64,000 nucleotides of DNA from Clostridiales bacterium. GTDB taxonomy: Bacteria; Bacillota; Clostridia; Oscillospirales; Acutalibacteraceae. Location of the stretch: contig DXXG01000027.1 of assembly GCA_019416455.1 (NCBI GenBank), forward strand, positions 124,001 through 188,000, given 5' to 3'. The notes under the pieces were generated by a model. That model was not told the origin of the DNA, did not search any database, and saw only the letters and a list, made by a program, of their open reading frames with translations. How positions within the stretch are numbered: position 1 is the stretch's first letter; every line of letters starts with the position of its first letter. A program made the translations under genes and the position numbers. This document shows, in pieces, positions 46,681-55,546 of the stretch.

Positions 46681-48093
46681 ATGGAAAAGGAGTTATTCAG
46701 CCCAATGGAGGTCGACGCCCTTGGGGAAATGATGAATATCAGCCTGGGATCCTCGGCTACGGCAGTATCCAACATGTTAGGGCAGCGGGTGGATATTACC
46801 ACCCCCAAGGTGTCGGTCATCAAAACGGAAGATTTCTCTCTGGGAAATCTGGAACCTGCCATTGGTGTTGAGATCCGTTATGTAGCTGGTCTGGAAGGCA
46901 GCAACATCATGCTGCTGAAGCGCAGCGATATCAAGGTGATTGTGGATCTGCTCATGGGGATGCAGACACCGGATGAGGAATTCGAGCTGAATGAGCTGAC
47001 CATCAGCGCGGTATGCGAACTGATGAACCAGATGATGGGAGCGGCTTCCACAGCTTTGTCCGATTTCTTTGGCTTCTCAGTGAACATCTCCACCCCCCAG
47101 CCCTTCCAGCTGGATAATCTGGATCAGTTCAAGCGTGACCACTTCCCCCAGAACACGGATACCGTGGTGGTGGTTCGCTTCTCCCTGAAGATCGAGGATG
47201 TGCTGGAAAGCGAGTTCATGAACGTCATGTCCGTGGAACTGGCCAAAGAGCTTCTCAAAGGCTTGGGCCTGGGCGACGCTCTCCAAGAGCCCGCCCCCGA
47301 ACCGGCTCCCGCCGAACCCGCTGCTAGCGGTTCTTCCGGCGGTGTGCTCAGTCAGGAAGAGATCGAGAAGCTGCTCCAGCAGCCTCAGGAACCTGCCGCT
47401 CCGGCTCCCGCGCCGGCAGCCCAGGGCTCTTCCGGCGGTGTGCTCAGCCAGGAGGAGATCGAAAAGCTGCTCCAGCAGCCTCAGGCTCCCGCTGCGCAGG
47501 CGCCCGCCGCTCCGGCTCCCGCGCCGGCGGCCCCGGCTCCTTCCGGTGGCGTGCTCAGCCAGGAGGAGATCGAGAAGATGCTCCAGCAGCCTCAGCAGAC
47601 CGGTGCAGCAGCCCCCGCTGGAATGCCTCAGCAGGGAATGCCCGGGATGCCCATGCAGGGTCAGCCCGCTGCCAACGGGCAGATGGGTTATCCGCCCATG
47701 TACTATCCGCCTTATCCTTATCCCTATCCCATGCCGCCCGCAGGCGTGACTCCGGATCCCAAGGTGATCAATACCCAGCCGGTGGCTATGCCTACCATGG
47801 ATCTTGGCGAGCAGCTGGGTGAGGAACAGGCTCAGAATTTGGATCTGATCATGGAAGTACCTCTCCAGGTGACGGTGGAGATCGGCCGCACCCGGCAGAA
47901 GGTGCAGGATATCCTGGAGTATTCCAAAGGCTCTCTGGTAGTGCTGGATAAGCTGGCGGGAGACCAGGTGGATCTGTTTGTCAACGGAAAGTGCATCGCT
48001 CGTGGAGATGTGGTTGTCATCGACGATAATTTCGGCGTTCGCATCACAGAGATCGTGCAGAATTCTGGAATCGAAAAGGTCCTTCAGAAATGA
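46681..48093 (+). CDS. fliY: Flagellar motor switch phosphatase FliY with three internal CheY-binding peptides
   Basis: FliY is the Firmicutes C-ring protein that both dephosphorylates CheY-P and forms the outer ring (FliN role). The 470 residues comprise a CheC-like domain with both catalytic pairs, E16/N19 and E113/N116; a Pro/Ala/Gln linker of about 180 residues; and a FliN domain (about 390-470, TRQKVQDILEYSKGSLVVLD). The linker holds three near-copies of GGVLSQEEIEKLLQQPQ at about 221, 253 and 290, matching the N-terminal peptide of FliM (VLSQSQIDALL). The usual N-terminal copy of other FliY is missing. DNA repeats show recent duplication. Confidence 0.95.
   Translation: MEKELFSPMEVDALGEMMNISLGSSATAVSNMLGQRVDITTPKVSVIKTEDFSLGNLEPAIGVEIRYVAGLEGSNIMLLKRSDIKVIVDLLMGMQTPDEEFELNELTISAVCELMNQMMGAASTALSDFFGFSVNISTPQPFQLDNLDQFKRDHFPQNTDTVVVVRFSLKIEDVLESEFMNVMSVELAKELLKGLGLGDALQEPAPEPAPAEPAASGSSGGVLSQEEIEKLLQQPQEPAAPAPAPAAQGSSGGVLSQEEIEKLLQQPQAPAAQAPAAPAPAPAAPAPSGGVLSQEEIEKMLQQPQQTGAAAPAGMPQQGMPGMPMQGQPAANGQMGYPPMYYPPYPYPYPMPPAGVTPDPKVINTQPVAMPTMDLGEQLGEEQAQNLDLIMEVPLQVTVEIGRTRQKVQDILEYSKGSLVVLDKLAGDQVDLFVNGKCIARGDVVVIDDNFGVRITEIVQNSGIEKVLQK
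47338..47607 (+). repeat. Three coding repeats in fliY
   Basis: Units starting near 47338, 47434 and 47545 share GGTGTGCTCAG, CAGGA and GAGATCGA plus CTGCTCCAGCAGCCTCAG nearly base for base (the third has ATGCTCCAG). Spacing is 96 and 111 bases, so unequal crossing-over could change copy number. Confidence 0.9.
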
Positions 48094-48140
48094 AGCGGCC
48101 ACTTACATATAAAAACTAATCAAGGAGAAGGATGATTACG

Positions 48141-48509
48141 ATGTCTAAGAAAATTTTGCTGGTGGATGACGCTGCCTTCATGAGAATGATGCTCAAGGAT
48201 ACTTTGACCAAGAACGGCTACACTGAAATCTACGAGGCGGTAGACGGTGCTGACGCTGTGGAGAAATTCAAAGAGATCGGCCCCGATCTGGTCGTGATGG
48301 ATATCACCATGCCCAACATGGACGGTCTGGAAGCTCTGAAGGCCATCCGCGCTCTGAACGGCAACGCCAATGTGGTGATGTGCTCCGCCATGGGTCAGGA
48401 AAGCATGGTTATGGACGCGGTTCGTTCCGGCGCCAAGGACTTTATCGTGAAGCCCTTCAAGCCCGACCGTGTGCTCAAGACTGTGAACAGCATCTTGGGC
48501 GGAAACTAA
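48141..48509 (+). CDS. cheY: Chemotaxis response regulator CheY
   Basis: Single-domain receiver that carries the motor signal. The 122-residue protein has acidic pocket D9/D10 in LLVDDAAFM, phospho-acceptor D54 in VVMDITMPNMDG, the switch Thr/Ser in VVMCSAMGQ and K104 in DFIVKPFKPDR. ATG at 48141 is chosen because proteins of the family start MSKKILLVDD; the ATG at 48132 would add three residues. It lies between fliY and fliO, a common Firmicutes arrangement. Confidence 0.95.
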   Translation: MSKKILLVDDAAFMRMMLKDTLTKNGYTEIYEAVDGADAVEKFKEIGPDLVVMDITMPNMDGLEALKAIRALNGNANVVMCSAMGQESMVMDAVRSGAKDFIVKPFKPDRVLKTVNSILGGN

Positions 48510-48515
48510 CAGCCT

Positions 48516-48896
48516 ATGTTCGACAGTGACAACGAGCTTTTGTCACTGCTGTGGGTGGTCGTCTGCGTGGTGCTGGTCATTGGACTGGCCTACTGGTTCA
48601 CAAAGCATGTGGTGGGAAAAGGCGGCCTGCACGGTCTGGGTGGCGGACAGAAAAACAACGCTATCCAGGTGATCGCCAGAACAGCAGTGGGAAAAGACCA
48701 ACAGCTTCTTTTGGTACAGGCGGGAGAGCGTTACTTCCTGCTGGGGGCTACTGCCGCCGGGATCTCTCTGGTGGCTGAGTTCACAGAGGAAGAGGCCAAA
48801 CAATGGGCCGAGCCTCCCCACCAAGAAAATGGGGGACAACCTCCCAGCTTTACCGAGGCGCTGCAAACAGTGATCAAGCAAAAGATGGGGAGGTGA
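48516..48896 (+). CDS. fliO: Flagellar biosynthesis protein FliO
   Basis: A 126-residue type III export component that helps assemble the FliP ring. One N-terminal TM (LLSLLWVVVCVVLVIGLAYW) precedes a cytoplasmic domain with the motif NAIQVIARTAVGKDQQLLLV and ERYFLLGATAAGISLVAEF. It is also called FliZ in B. subtilis. It is seven bases before the fliP start. Confidence 0.9.
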   Translation: MFDSDNELLSLLWVVVCVVLVIGLAYWFTKHVVGKGGLHGLGGGQKNNAIQVIARTAVGKDQQLLLVQAGERYFLLGATAAGISLVAEFTEEEAKQWAEPPHQENGGQPPSFTEALQTVIKQKMGR

Positions 48897-48903
48897 GGAC
48901 AGA

Positions 48904-49569
48904 TTGGACAGTCTTGTGAATATCAACGGCGATAACGTACAGACCCTGGAGATCTTGTTCCTCACCACCCTGATCACCCTGCTGCCCTCGCTGCTGGTGA
49001 TGATGACCTCCTTCACCCGGTACATTGTGGTGTTCTCCTTTCTGCGGTCGGCCATGGGCACTCAGCAGACCCCGCCCAACATTGTGCTGATCGGCATCGC
49101 CCTCTTTTTGACGCTGATCACCATGTCTCCGGTGATTACGCAGATCCAAACGGAGGCCTACGAGCCCTATGTGGCGGAGGAGATCACCCAGGAGGAATTC
49201 ATGGACCGGGCACAGGTGCCGCTCAAAGAGTTCATGCTGCGGCAGACAGATACCAGCACGCTGGAAATGTTCTGCGATATGGATCAGTCGATCGAGGTTC
49301 CGGAAACGGATGAGGAGGCCATGGCGCTTCCCCTGCGGATCATCGTTCCGTCGTTTATGACCTGCGAGCTGAAGCGGGCCTTTGAGATCGGCTTCTATTT
49401 GTACATACCCTTTATGCTCATCGATATTGTGGTGTCAAGTACGCTGATGTCCATGGGCATGATCATGCTACCCCCTTCGATGATTTCCATGCCGTTCAAG
49501 CTGCTGCTGTTCATCTCGATCAACGGGTGGGAGCTCCTGTTTTCCACGTTGGTCCAGGGATTTCGATAA
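48904..49569 (+). CDS. fliP: Flagellar export gate protein FliP
   Basis: Core of the export gate, a polytopic protein of 221 residues. Motifs include VQTLEILFLTTLITLLPSLL, MMTSFTRYIVVFSFLRSAMG, ITMSPVITQIQTEAYEPY and LKRAFEIGFYLYIPFMLIDI. It lacks the cleavable signal peptide of longer FliP (often about 245-255 residues), so it is on the short side. The start is TTG at 48904 with GGGAGGTGAGG upstream. Confidence 0.93.
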   Translation: MDSLVNINGDNVQTLEILFLTTLITLLPSLLVMMTSFTRYIVVFSFLRSAMGTQQTPPNIVLIGIALFLTLITMSPVITQIQTEAYEPYVAEEITQEEFMDRAQVPLKEFMLRQTDTSTLEMFCDMDQSIEVPETDEEAMALPLRIIVPSFMTCELKRAFEIGFYLYIPFMLIDIVVSSTLMSMGMIMLPPSMISMPFKLLLFISINGWELLFSTLVQGFR

Positions 49570-49587
49570 GCGTAGATGGAGGCGGAA

Positions 49588-49848
49588 ATGGATACATCGG
49601 GAGTTACTGATATTTTACGGGACGGGATAGGAGTGGCCATCAAACTGGCGGCGCCTATGCTGATCCTGAGCATGGTAGTGGGCGTGGTGGTGGCCATTTT
49701 CCAGGCCGTTACCCAGATCCACGAACAGACCATCTCCTTCATCCTAAAACTTGTGGTGGTGGTAGCAGTGCTGCTGCTGGGAGGAGGGTGGATGCTGGAG
49801 GTGCTCCAGGATTTCACCTTGTCGCTTTTCAACATCATGATGGGATAG
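49588..49848 (+). CDS. fliQ: Flagellar export gate protein FliQ
   Basis: An 86-residue protein with two TM hairpins. It matches B. subtilis FliQ: LAAPMLILSMVVGVVVAIFQ, TQIHEQTISFILKLVVVVA. ATG at 49588 is preferred over ATG at 49576 because GGAGG lies five bases upstream and the length is then standard. It lies between fliP and fliR. Confidence 0.93.
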   Translation: MDTSGVTDILRDGIGVAIKLAAPMLILSMVVGVVVAIFQAVTQIHEQTISFILKLVVVVAVLLLGGGWMLEVLQDFTLSLFNIMMG

Positions 49849-49861
49849 AAATGAGGGTAAG

Positions 49862-50629
49862 ATGATCGATTGGACGCAATTTACCTTATTTCTGTATATA
49901 CTGGCCCGCATGACCGGATTTGTGCTTTTCAATCCCATGCTGGGCCGCAGGACCATTCCGGGGATCTTCCGAAGCGGGCTGATCCTGCTCTTGTCCGTCA
50001 GTGTTATCGCAAGCACCCAGCAAACAGTGGAAGTGCCCGCCACAACGGTGGAGCTGATGATCCACATGCTTTTGGAGCTGGCGGTGGGGTTCCTGTTGGG
50101 CATGGCAGTGAATTTCTTCTTTTACATCCCGCAGCTGGCTGGTGAAGTGGTGGATACCCAGATGGCCATGACCATGAACCAGATCTACGATGCTTCTTCT
50201 CAGGCCAACTTGTCCACCACCGCGGTTTTGCTGAACGTGGCCATGACGCTGCTGTTCTTCGCGGCCAACGGTCACCACACGCTGCTGCGGATCCTGCTCA
50301 CTTCGGGTCAGGTGGTGCCTTTTGGAGAAGTGGTGCTGAACGATACGGTGTTCAACGCCATGCTCCAGCTGTTCATCCAGTGCACGGTGCTTGCCGTGAA
50401 GCTGTGTATGCCTATCCTGGCGGCGGAGCTTGTGGGAGAGATCGGCATGGGGATCTTGATGAAGGTCATCCCCCAGATCAACGTGTTTTCCATCAATATC
50501 GAACTGAAGGTGATCATCGGCCTGTTTTTGATCTTCCTGCTCATCAGCCCCATCAGCGAGTTCCTGCTTCAGATCGAGGAGCAGATGCTGGGGAGCCTTT
50601 CCGAGCTGTTGGGATTGACGGCCGGGTGA
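49862..50629 (+). CDS. fliR: Flagellar export gate protein FliR
   Basis: A 255-residue polytopic gate protein with six hydrophobic helices. MTGFVLFNPMLGRRTIPGIF at the N-terminus and MLLELAVGFLLGMAVNFFFY with the following LAGEVVDTQMAMTMNQ are typical FliR motifs. It precedes flhB by 36 bases. No fusion with FlhB is seen. Confidence 0.93.
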   Translation: MIDWTQFTLFLYILARMTGFVLFNPMLGRRTIPGIFRSGLILLLSVSVIASTQQTVEVPATTVELMIHMLLELAVGFLLGMAVNFFFYIPQLAGEVVDTQMAMTMNQIYDASSQANLSTTAVLLNVAMTLLFFAANGHHTLLRILLTSGQVVPFGEVVLNDTVFNAMLQLFIQCTVLAVKLCMPILAAELVGEIGMGILMKVIPQINVFSINIELKVIIGLFLIFLLISPISEFLLQIEEQMLGSLSELLGLTAG

Positions 50630-50665
50630 GAGATCCAGGTAAACGGGACAAAGGGGGGATGAAAC

Positions 50666-51742
50666 ATGGCGGACGGATCTAAAACCGAAAAAGCGACCCC
50701 GAAAAAACGGCGTGACGAACGTAAAAAAGGCAATGTGTTCATGAGCCAGGACGCCGTTGCGGTGGCCACACTGCTGGGCGCTTTCGGTGTGTTGATGATC
50801 CTGTCGAACACCATTGTGGAGCAGCTGAACCAGTTCATGCAGTTCTGCATCTCGGCGGGAGCCAATCCGGACCAGTTTCAAACCTACTTGCCCAAGTTTT
50901 CCCAGGAAGGGGGATGGGTGCTGCTGGTGACAGTGGGGCCCATTATGGCGGTGACGGTGTTCTGCGCTGTGGCCGCTACCTTTGGCCAGACCAAGTTTCT
51001 GGTCAGCGGGGAGTCCATACGGCCCAAGTTCAACCGGATCAGTCCCCTGCAAGGGGTGAAGCGGTTGTTTTCCCTGCGGAGCATTGTGGAAGCCCTCAAG
51101 GGCATCTTGAAGATCGCCCTGTTGATGATTTTTATCTATTTGGCGCTGGAGAGCATGTTCTCGGAAAGCTCCAAGTATTTTTATACGGATATCCCCGCCG
51201 CGGTGCGTCATGTGTACGATGTGGCGGTGACGATGATCTGGCAGATCGTGGGGGCGTTCATCGCCGTAGCCGCCCTGGACTTCTTTTACCAGTGGAGGTC
51301 TTACGAACGCCAGATGCGCATGACCAAAGAGGAGGTCAAGGAAGAGTACAAACAGCTGGAAGGAAATCCCCAAATCAAAGGAAAGATCCGGGATATCCAG
51401 CGGCAGATGGCCCGCAGCCGCATGATGCAGCAGGTGCCTCAAGCCGACGTGGTGATCCGAAACCCCACCCATGTGGCGGTAGCCCTGCGGTACAAGCCGG
51501 AAAAAGACGCCGCGCCGGTGGTAATGGCCTTGGGCCAGGACGAATTGGCGCTGCGGATCGTGAAAAAGGCAGAAGAATGCGGCGTGGCTGTGATCGAAAA
51601 CATCCCCCTGGCCCGCGCGCTGTACGCGAAAGTGCAGCTGAATCAACAGATCCCTGAAGAATTTTACGGGGCCGTGGCGGAAGTTTTGGTGTACATCTTC
51701 CGTTTGAACGAGAAAAAGCAAATTGTGAAAGGAACAAAGTAA
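50666..51742 (+). CDS. flhB: Flagellar export switch protein FlhB
   Basis: The 358-residue gate protein that changes export specificity at hook completion. It has four TM helices in the first about 210 residues, then the cytoplasmic autocleavage domain with N266-P-T-H269 (IRNPTHVAVALRYK). The N-terminal KTEKATPKKRRDERKKGNVF is typical. Cleavage at the NPTH site is the specificity switch. ATG at 50666 has AAGGGGGG upstream. Confidence 0.96.
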   Translation: MADGSKTEKATPKKRRDERKKGNVFMSQDAVAVATLLGAFGVLMILSNTIVEQLNQFMQFCISAGANPDQFQTYLPKFSQEGGWVLLVTVGPIMAVTVFCAVAATFGQTKFLVSGESIRPKFNRISPLQGVKRLFSLRSIVEALKGILKIALLMIFIYLALESMFSESSKYFYTDIPAAVRHVYDVAVTMIWQIVGAFIAVAALDFFYQWRSYERQMRMTKEEVKEEYKQLEGNPQIKGKIRDIQRQMARSRMMQQVPQADVVIRNPTHVAVALRYKPEKDAAPVVMALGQDELALRIVKKAEECGVAVIENIPLARALYAKVQLNQQIPEEFYGAVAEVLVYIFRLNEKKQIVKGTK

Positions 51743-51799
51743 CTTGCGTTTTCCCGCTGAAACAGTCCGAAAAAATCGTGGAGAAAGGAGTGACAAGAA

Positions 51800-53920
51800 A
51801 TGAAACGGCTGATGAGCAATGTGATCTCACTGTTTGTGGTAGTGATCGTTCTGTTTCTTGTGATTCCTTTGCCCACGTTCCTGCTGGACTTTCTGCTGAT
51901 TGTCAACATCGGGCTTTCTATCCTGATCCTGATGATCACCATGAACATTTCGGAGCCTTTGGAATTTTCCATATTCCCCTCGCTCCTTTTGGTCACCACC
52001 CTATTCCGACTAGGATTGAACGTGTCTACCACCCGGTGGATCCTTTCACGAGGAGGCAACGCCGGTACAGTTATCAAAGCCTTTGGTGAATTGATCACCA
52101 GCGGCAACGTGGTCATCGGTGTGGTCATCTTCCTGATCATCGTGCTGGTGCAGTTCATCGTCATCACCAAAGGCGCCGAGCGCGTGGCCGAAGTGGCCGC
52201 CCGCTTCACCTTGGACGCCATGCCCGGCAAGCAGATGGCCATCGACGCCGACCTTTCCTCCGGTTTGATCAACGAGCAGGAGGCCAAGATCCGCCGGTAT
52301 AAGATCCAGAAAGAAGCTGACTTCTACGGAGCCATGGACGGCGCCACCAAGATCGTCAAAGGCGACGCCATCATGTCCCTGCTCATCACCTTGATCAACT
52401 TTGTGGGCGGCGTTTTGATCGGCATGGTTAGCGGCGGCGGAGATTTCGCCACCGTGCTGAATACATACTCCATCGCCACCATTGGTGACGGTCTGGTGTC
52501 CCAGCTGCCCGCCCTGATGATCTCCACCGCCACCGGTATGATCGTCACCCGGTCTGTGTCCGACGGCAGCTTGAACACGGACGTGATCCAGCAGTTCAAG
52601 GCCCAGCCCCGCGCCATTATAGTCACCGGCGTGATCCTGCTGTTCCTGGCGGTCATCCCCAATACGCCCCACTTGGCGCTGTTTGCCGGCGGCGCAGTGC
52701 TGATCACCGCAGGATATGTGATCAGCCGGCAGATGAACCCCCGGAAGGCAGCCGAACTGGCGGCCGCGGAAGCGGCAGCTGCCGCGCCTACTCCGGAACA
52801 GGCGGCGCCCAGCGAACAAGATTACTTTAAAGACATCAACAATGTGTATTCCCTGCTGACGGTAGAACCCATCGAGATGGAATTCGGATACAGCTTGATC
52901 CCCATGGTGGACGAGAGCCACGGCGGCAAGCTGATCAGCCGAGTGGTCATCTTCCGGCGGCAGTTTGCCCAGGACATGGGCTTCGTCATTCCCTCCATCC
53001 GCATGCATGACGCGGCTTCCCTGGGCACCAACCAGTATGTGATCCGGGTCAAGGGGGAGGAAGTGGCCCGAGGCGAGATCCTGGTGGACTACTACTTGGC
53101 TTTGGAGCCTGCCCATCCCTTGGGCGAAGTGGACGGCATCGAGACCATCGAGCCCGCTTACGGCATCCCCTCCCGGTGGATCCTGCCGGAGAACAAGGAG
53201 ATCGCCGAGATCTACGGTTACAGCGTTATCGATCCCTTGTCTGTGATGCTGACCCACTTGTCCGAGACCATCAAGAAGCATGTGCATGAGCTGCTCACCC
53301 GGGCAGAGACCATCCAGTTGGTGGAGAACCTGAAACGGACCTCTCCGGAGCTGGTGGAGGAAACAGTGCCCAGTGTGGTCTCCTATGCCACTTTGGAAAA
53401 GATCCTGCGGAACCTGCTGCGGGAAGGGGTGTCCATCAAAGACTTGGGCACCATCATCGAGACGGCGGCGGACGCTCTGGGACAGGGCGCCAATGTGGAT
53501 TCCGCCACCGAGCAGGTGCGCGCGGCCCTGAGCCGGACCATCACCCACCGCTTCTGCGAGAACGGCCAGCTGCGGGTGGTCACTCTGGACGCGGAAGTGG
53601 AAAAGAAGATCATCGCTTCCATCACCCGGAACGAGCAGGGCGTGTTCCTGGCCATCGGCCCGGACCTGATGCAGCAGATCATCTCCCAGATGGCGGAGCA
53701 CATCAAAAAGTTCAACGAGCTGTCCCAGACCCCGATCTTGCTGGTCAGCCAGGTGATCCGCGGATATTTCAGCCGCATGATCAGCCAGTTCTACCCCAAC
53801 ATTTATGTGTTGGCCTTTAACGAGATCTCAAACGATGTTCAGATACAGTCTCTTGGCAATATCACCCTGGAAAACCCGGCTCCTGCCCGAGGTGAAAGAA
53901 AGGCTGTGATGGGCACATGA
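51800..53920 (+). CDS. flhA: Flagellar export protein FlhA
   Basis: The 706-residue FHIPEP-family protein, core of the nonameric export gate. The N-terminal membrane part has eight TM helices and the signature LLVTTLFRLGLNVSTTRWIL (about 55-74) and AARFTLDAMPGKQMAIDADL. The C-terminal cytoplasmic ring domain includes DYYLALEPAHPLGEVDG and SPELVEETVPSVVSYATLEK. Its stop overlaps the fliA start by four bases. flhF and flhG are normally found next but are absent here. Confidence 0.97.
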   Translation: MKRLMSNVISLFVVVIVLFLVIPLPTFLLDFLLIVNIGLSILILMITMNISEPLEFSIFPSLLLVTTLFRLGLNVSTTRWILSRGGNAGTVIKAFGELITSGNVVIGVVIFLIIVLVQFIVITKGAERVAEVAARFTLDAMPGKQMAIDADLSSGLINEQEAKIRRYKIQKEADFYGAMDGATKIVKGDAIMSLLITLINFVGGVLIGMVSGGGDFATVLNTYSIATIGDGLVSQLPALMISTATGMIVTRSVSDGSLNTDVIQQFKAQPRAIIVTGVILLFLAVIPNTPHLALFAGGAVLITAGYVISRQMNPRKAAELAAAEAAAAAPTPEQAAPSEQDYFKDINNVYSLLTVEPIEMEFGYSLIPMVDESHGGKLISRVVIFRRQFAQDMGFVIPSIRMHDAASLGTNQYVIRVKGEEVARGEILVDYYLALEPAHPLGEVDGIETIEPAYGIPSRWILPENKEIAEIYGYSVIDPLSVMLTHLSETIKKHVHELLTRAETIQLVENLKRTSPELVEETVPSVVSYATLEKILRNLLREGVSIKDLGTIIETAADALGQGANVDSATEQVRAALSRTITHRFCENGQLRVVTLDAEVEKKIIASITRNEQGVFLAIGPDLMQQIISQMAEHIKKFNELSQTPILLVSQVIRGYFSRMISQFYPNIYVLAFNEISNDVQIQSLGNITLENPAPARGERKAVMGT

Positions 53921-54783
53921 AAAACGCCTTAGCAGCTCAGGAAAAGACCGGTACCGGGACCATGGACGCCGCTTTGGAGACCATGACCACCGCCGAGCTC
54001 CTCAAGACCTATAAGGAAACAGGGGATGTCTCTTATAAATGGGCGCTGGTGCTCCGGTACGACGGACTGATCAAGAACGCCGCCTTGCAGATGCGGGGCA
54101 TATACAGCAGTTTTGCCCAGGTGGACGATATCATCAGCGAAGGCGTGCTGGCTTTACAGCGGGCCATCGATAACTTCGACGAAAGCAAGGGCGTGAAATT
54201 CGAGACCTACGTCTCAAAGCGGATCCGGGGCATGGTGATCGATCTGGCCCGGAAACAGGACTGGATCCCGCGAAATGTGCGCAGGCAGTCCAAGCAGATC
54301 AACCAAGCGGTGTCGGAGTTGTACGGTTCTCTGGGACGGTTCCCCACGGATCAAGAGGTGGCGGACCGGCTGGGAGTGTCTTTGGAGCGGTATCAAAAGG
54401 ATTCCGCCAACGCCGCGCTGAAAAGCGTGCTGTCTCTGGACGCTATGATGGACTTGCAGGAATCGGACCGGGAACGTTTTGAGGTGCCCAGCGATGACCT
54501 GCGGGACCAGCCGGAAGCGGTGTATCAGGAGAAAGAGATCCAACAGGTGCTTGCTAAGGGCATCAGCAGTCTGCGGGAGAACGAACAGATGGTGCTCTCC
54601 CTTTACTATGAAAAAAACCTGCACATGAAGGAAATCGCTCAAGTGCTGGAGGTCAGCGAACCGCGGATCTCTCAGATCCACACCCGGGCGATCCAGAAGC
54701 TGCGGATCTATATGGAAGAATATATGAACGGTTCCCTGCCAGGGAAAGAATCCAAAGGAAAGAAGGAATGTGGCAATGTTTAA
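53917..54783 (+). CDS. fliA: Flagellar sigma factor FliA (sigma-28/SigD)
   Basis: RNA polymerase sigma factor for late flagellar and chemotaxis genes. The 288-residue protein has region 2 with VDDIISEGVLALQRAIDNFD, KGVKFETYVSKRIRGMVIDL and QDWIPRNVRRQ, region 3 with LGRFPTDQEVADRLGVSLER, and region 4 with VLSLYYEKNLHMKEIAQVLE and EPRISQIHTRAIQKLR. It is placed directly after flhA, with no flhF or flhG between them. Expression of the early operon therefore also raises the late sigma factor; FlgM is not seen in the window. Confidence 0.95.
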   Translation: MKNALAAQEKTGTGTMDAALETMTTAELLKTYKETGDVSYKWALVLRYDGLIKNAALQMRGIYSSFAQVDDIISEGVLALQRAIDNFDESKGVKFETYVSKRIRGMVIDLARKQDWIPRNVRRQSKQINQAVSELYGSLGRFPTDQEVADRLGVSLERYQKDSANAALKSVLSLDAMMDLQESDRERFEVPSDDLRDQPEAVYQEKEIQQVLAKGISSLRENEQMVLSLYYEKNLHMKEIAQVLEVSEPRISQIHTRAIQKLRIYMEEYMNGSLPGKESKGKKECGNV

Positions 54784-55528
54784 GGGGTTTTACAACCTGA
54801 CTTCCGGTATGCTGACACAGCAGCGCAATTTGAATGTGGTGGCCAACAATATGGTGAATGTGTCCACCGCGGGCTACAAAGCTGACCAGTATACTTCCAG
54901 CACCTTCGACGAGGTTCTGCTCAGCCGGGTGGGGAATAAGGACAAGACCGGCGCCCAGGAGATCGGCCCGGCCAGTTACATTCGCGCGTCCAGCGACGTA
55001 TACACGGATTTTACCCAGGGTGTTTTGGAGCGTACCGGCATCACCCTGGATTTCGCCATTGAAGGGGACGGCTTTTTCGCGGTGCAGACCGAGGGCGGGG
55101 AGACAGCTTACACCCGCATGGGAAGTTTCTCCCTGGACGAGGAAGGGTACCTGTGCCTGCCCGGTCAAGGACGGGTGCTGGACAACAATGGACAGACCAT
55201 CCGGTTGAATACAGATAAGATCCGGGGCGACGAACACGGCAATATCTATTCTACCGCGGGCCAGCTTTTGGGCCGGCTGGGAGTGTACACCTTCCAGGAC
55301 AACGGCCAGCTGGAGCGCAACGACCAGGGACTGTTCACCGGGGCTCAGGGGACGGCAGTGGCCAATCCCACCGTGCACTGGGGGTATCTGGAGCGTTCCA
55401 ACGTGGAGATGGTGGACCAGATGACAGAGATGATGACTGCCCAGCGGGCGCTGCAAAGCGCCGCATCGGTGGCCAAGATGTACGACCAGGTGATGACAAA
55501 GGCCACCACGGATATCGGCAGATTGTAA
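54776..55528 (+). CDS. flgF: Flagellar basal-body rod protein, FlgF/FlgG family (first copy)
   Basis: A 250-residue distal rod protein. It begins MFKGFYNLTSGMLTQQRNLN and NVVANNMVNVSTAGYKADQY, then IEGDGFFAVQTEGGETAYTR, and ends ERSNVEMVDQMTEMMTAQRA. In B. subtilis the paired rod genes are flhO and flhP. Assignment to FlgF rather than FlgG is by order only. ATG at 54776 is favoured over GTG at 54770 because AGAAGGA is then eight bases upstream. The fliA gene end overlaps this start. Confidence 0.85.
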   Translation: MFKGFYNLTSGMLTQQRNLNVVANNMVNVSTAGYKADQYTSSTFDEVLLSRVGNKDKTGAQEIGPASYIRASSDVYTDFTQGVLERTGITLDFAIEGDGFFAVQTEGGETAYTRMGSFSLDEEGYLCLPGQGRVLDNNGQTIRLNTDKIRGDEHGNIYSTAGQLLGRLGVYTFQDNGQLERNDQGLFTGAQGTAVANPTVHWGYLERSNVEMVDQMTEMMTAQRALQSAASVAKMYDQVMTKATTDIGRL

Positions 55529-55546
55529 TAAGGCGGGGGTAAGAAT

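Noticed and set aside
47338..47607. Repeats in fliY as a CRISPR-like or transposon array
   Set aside because: They lie in frame within one open gene and encode a coherent peptide repeat.
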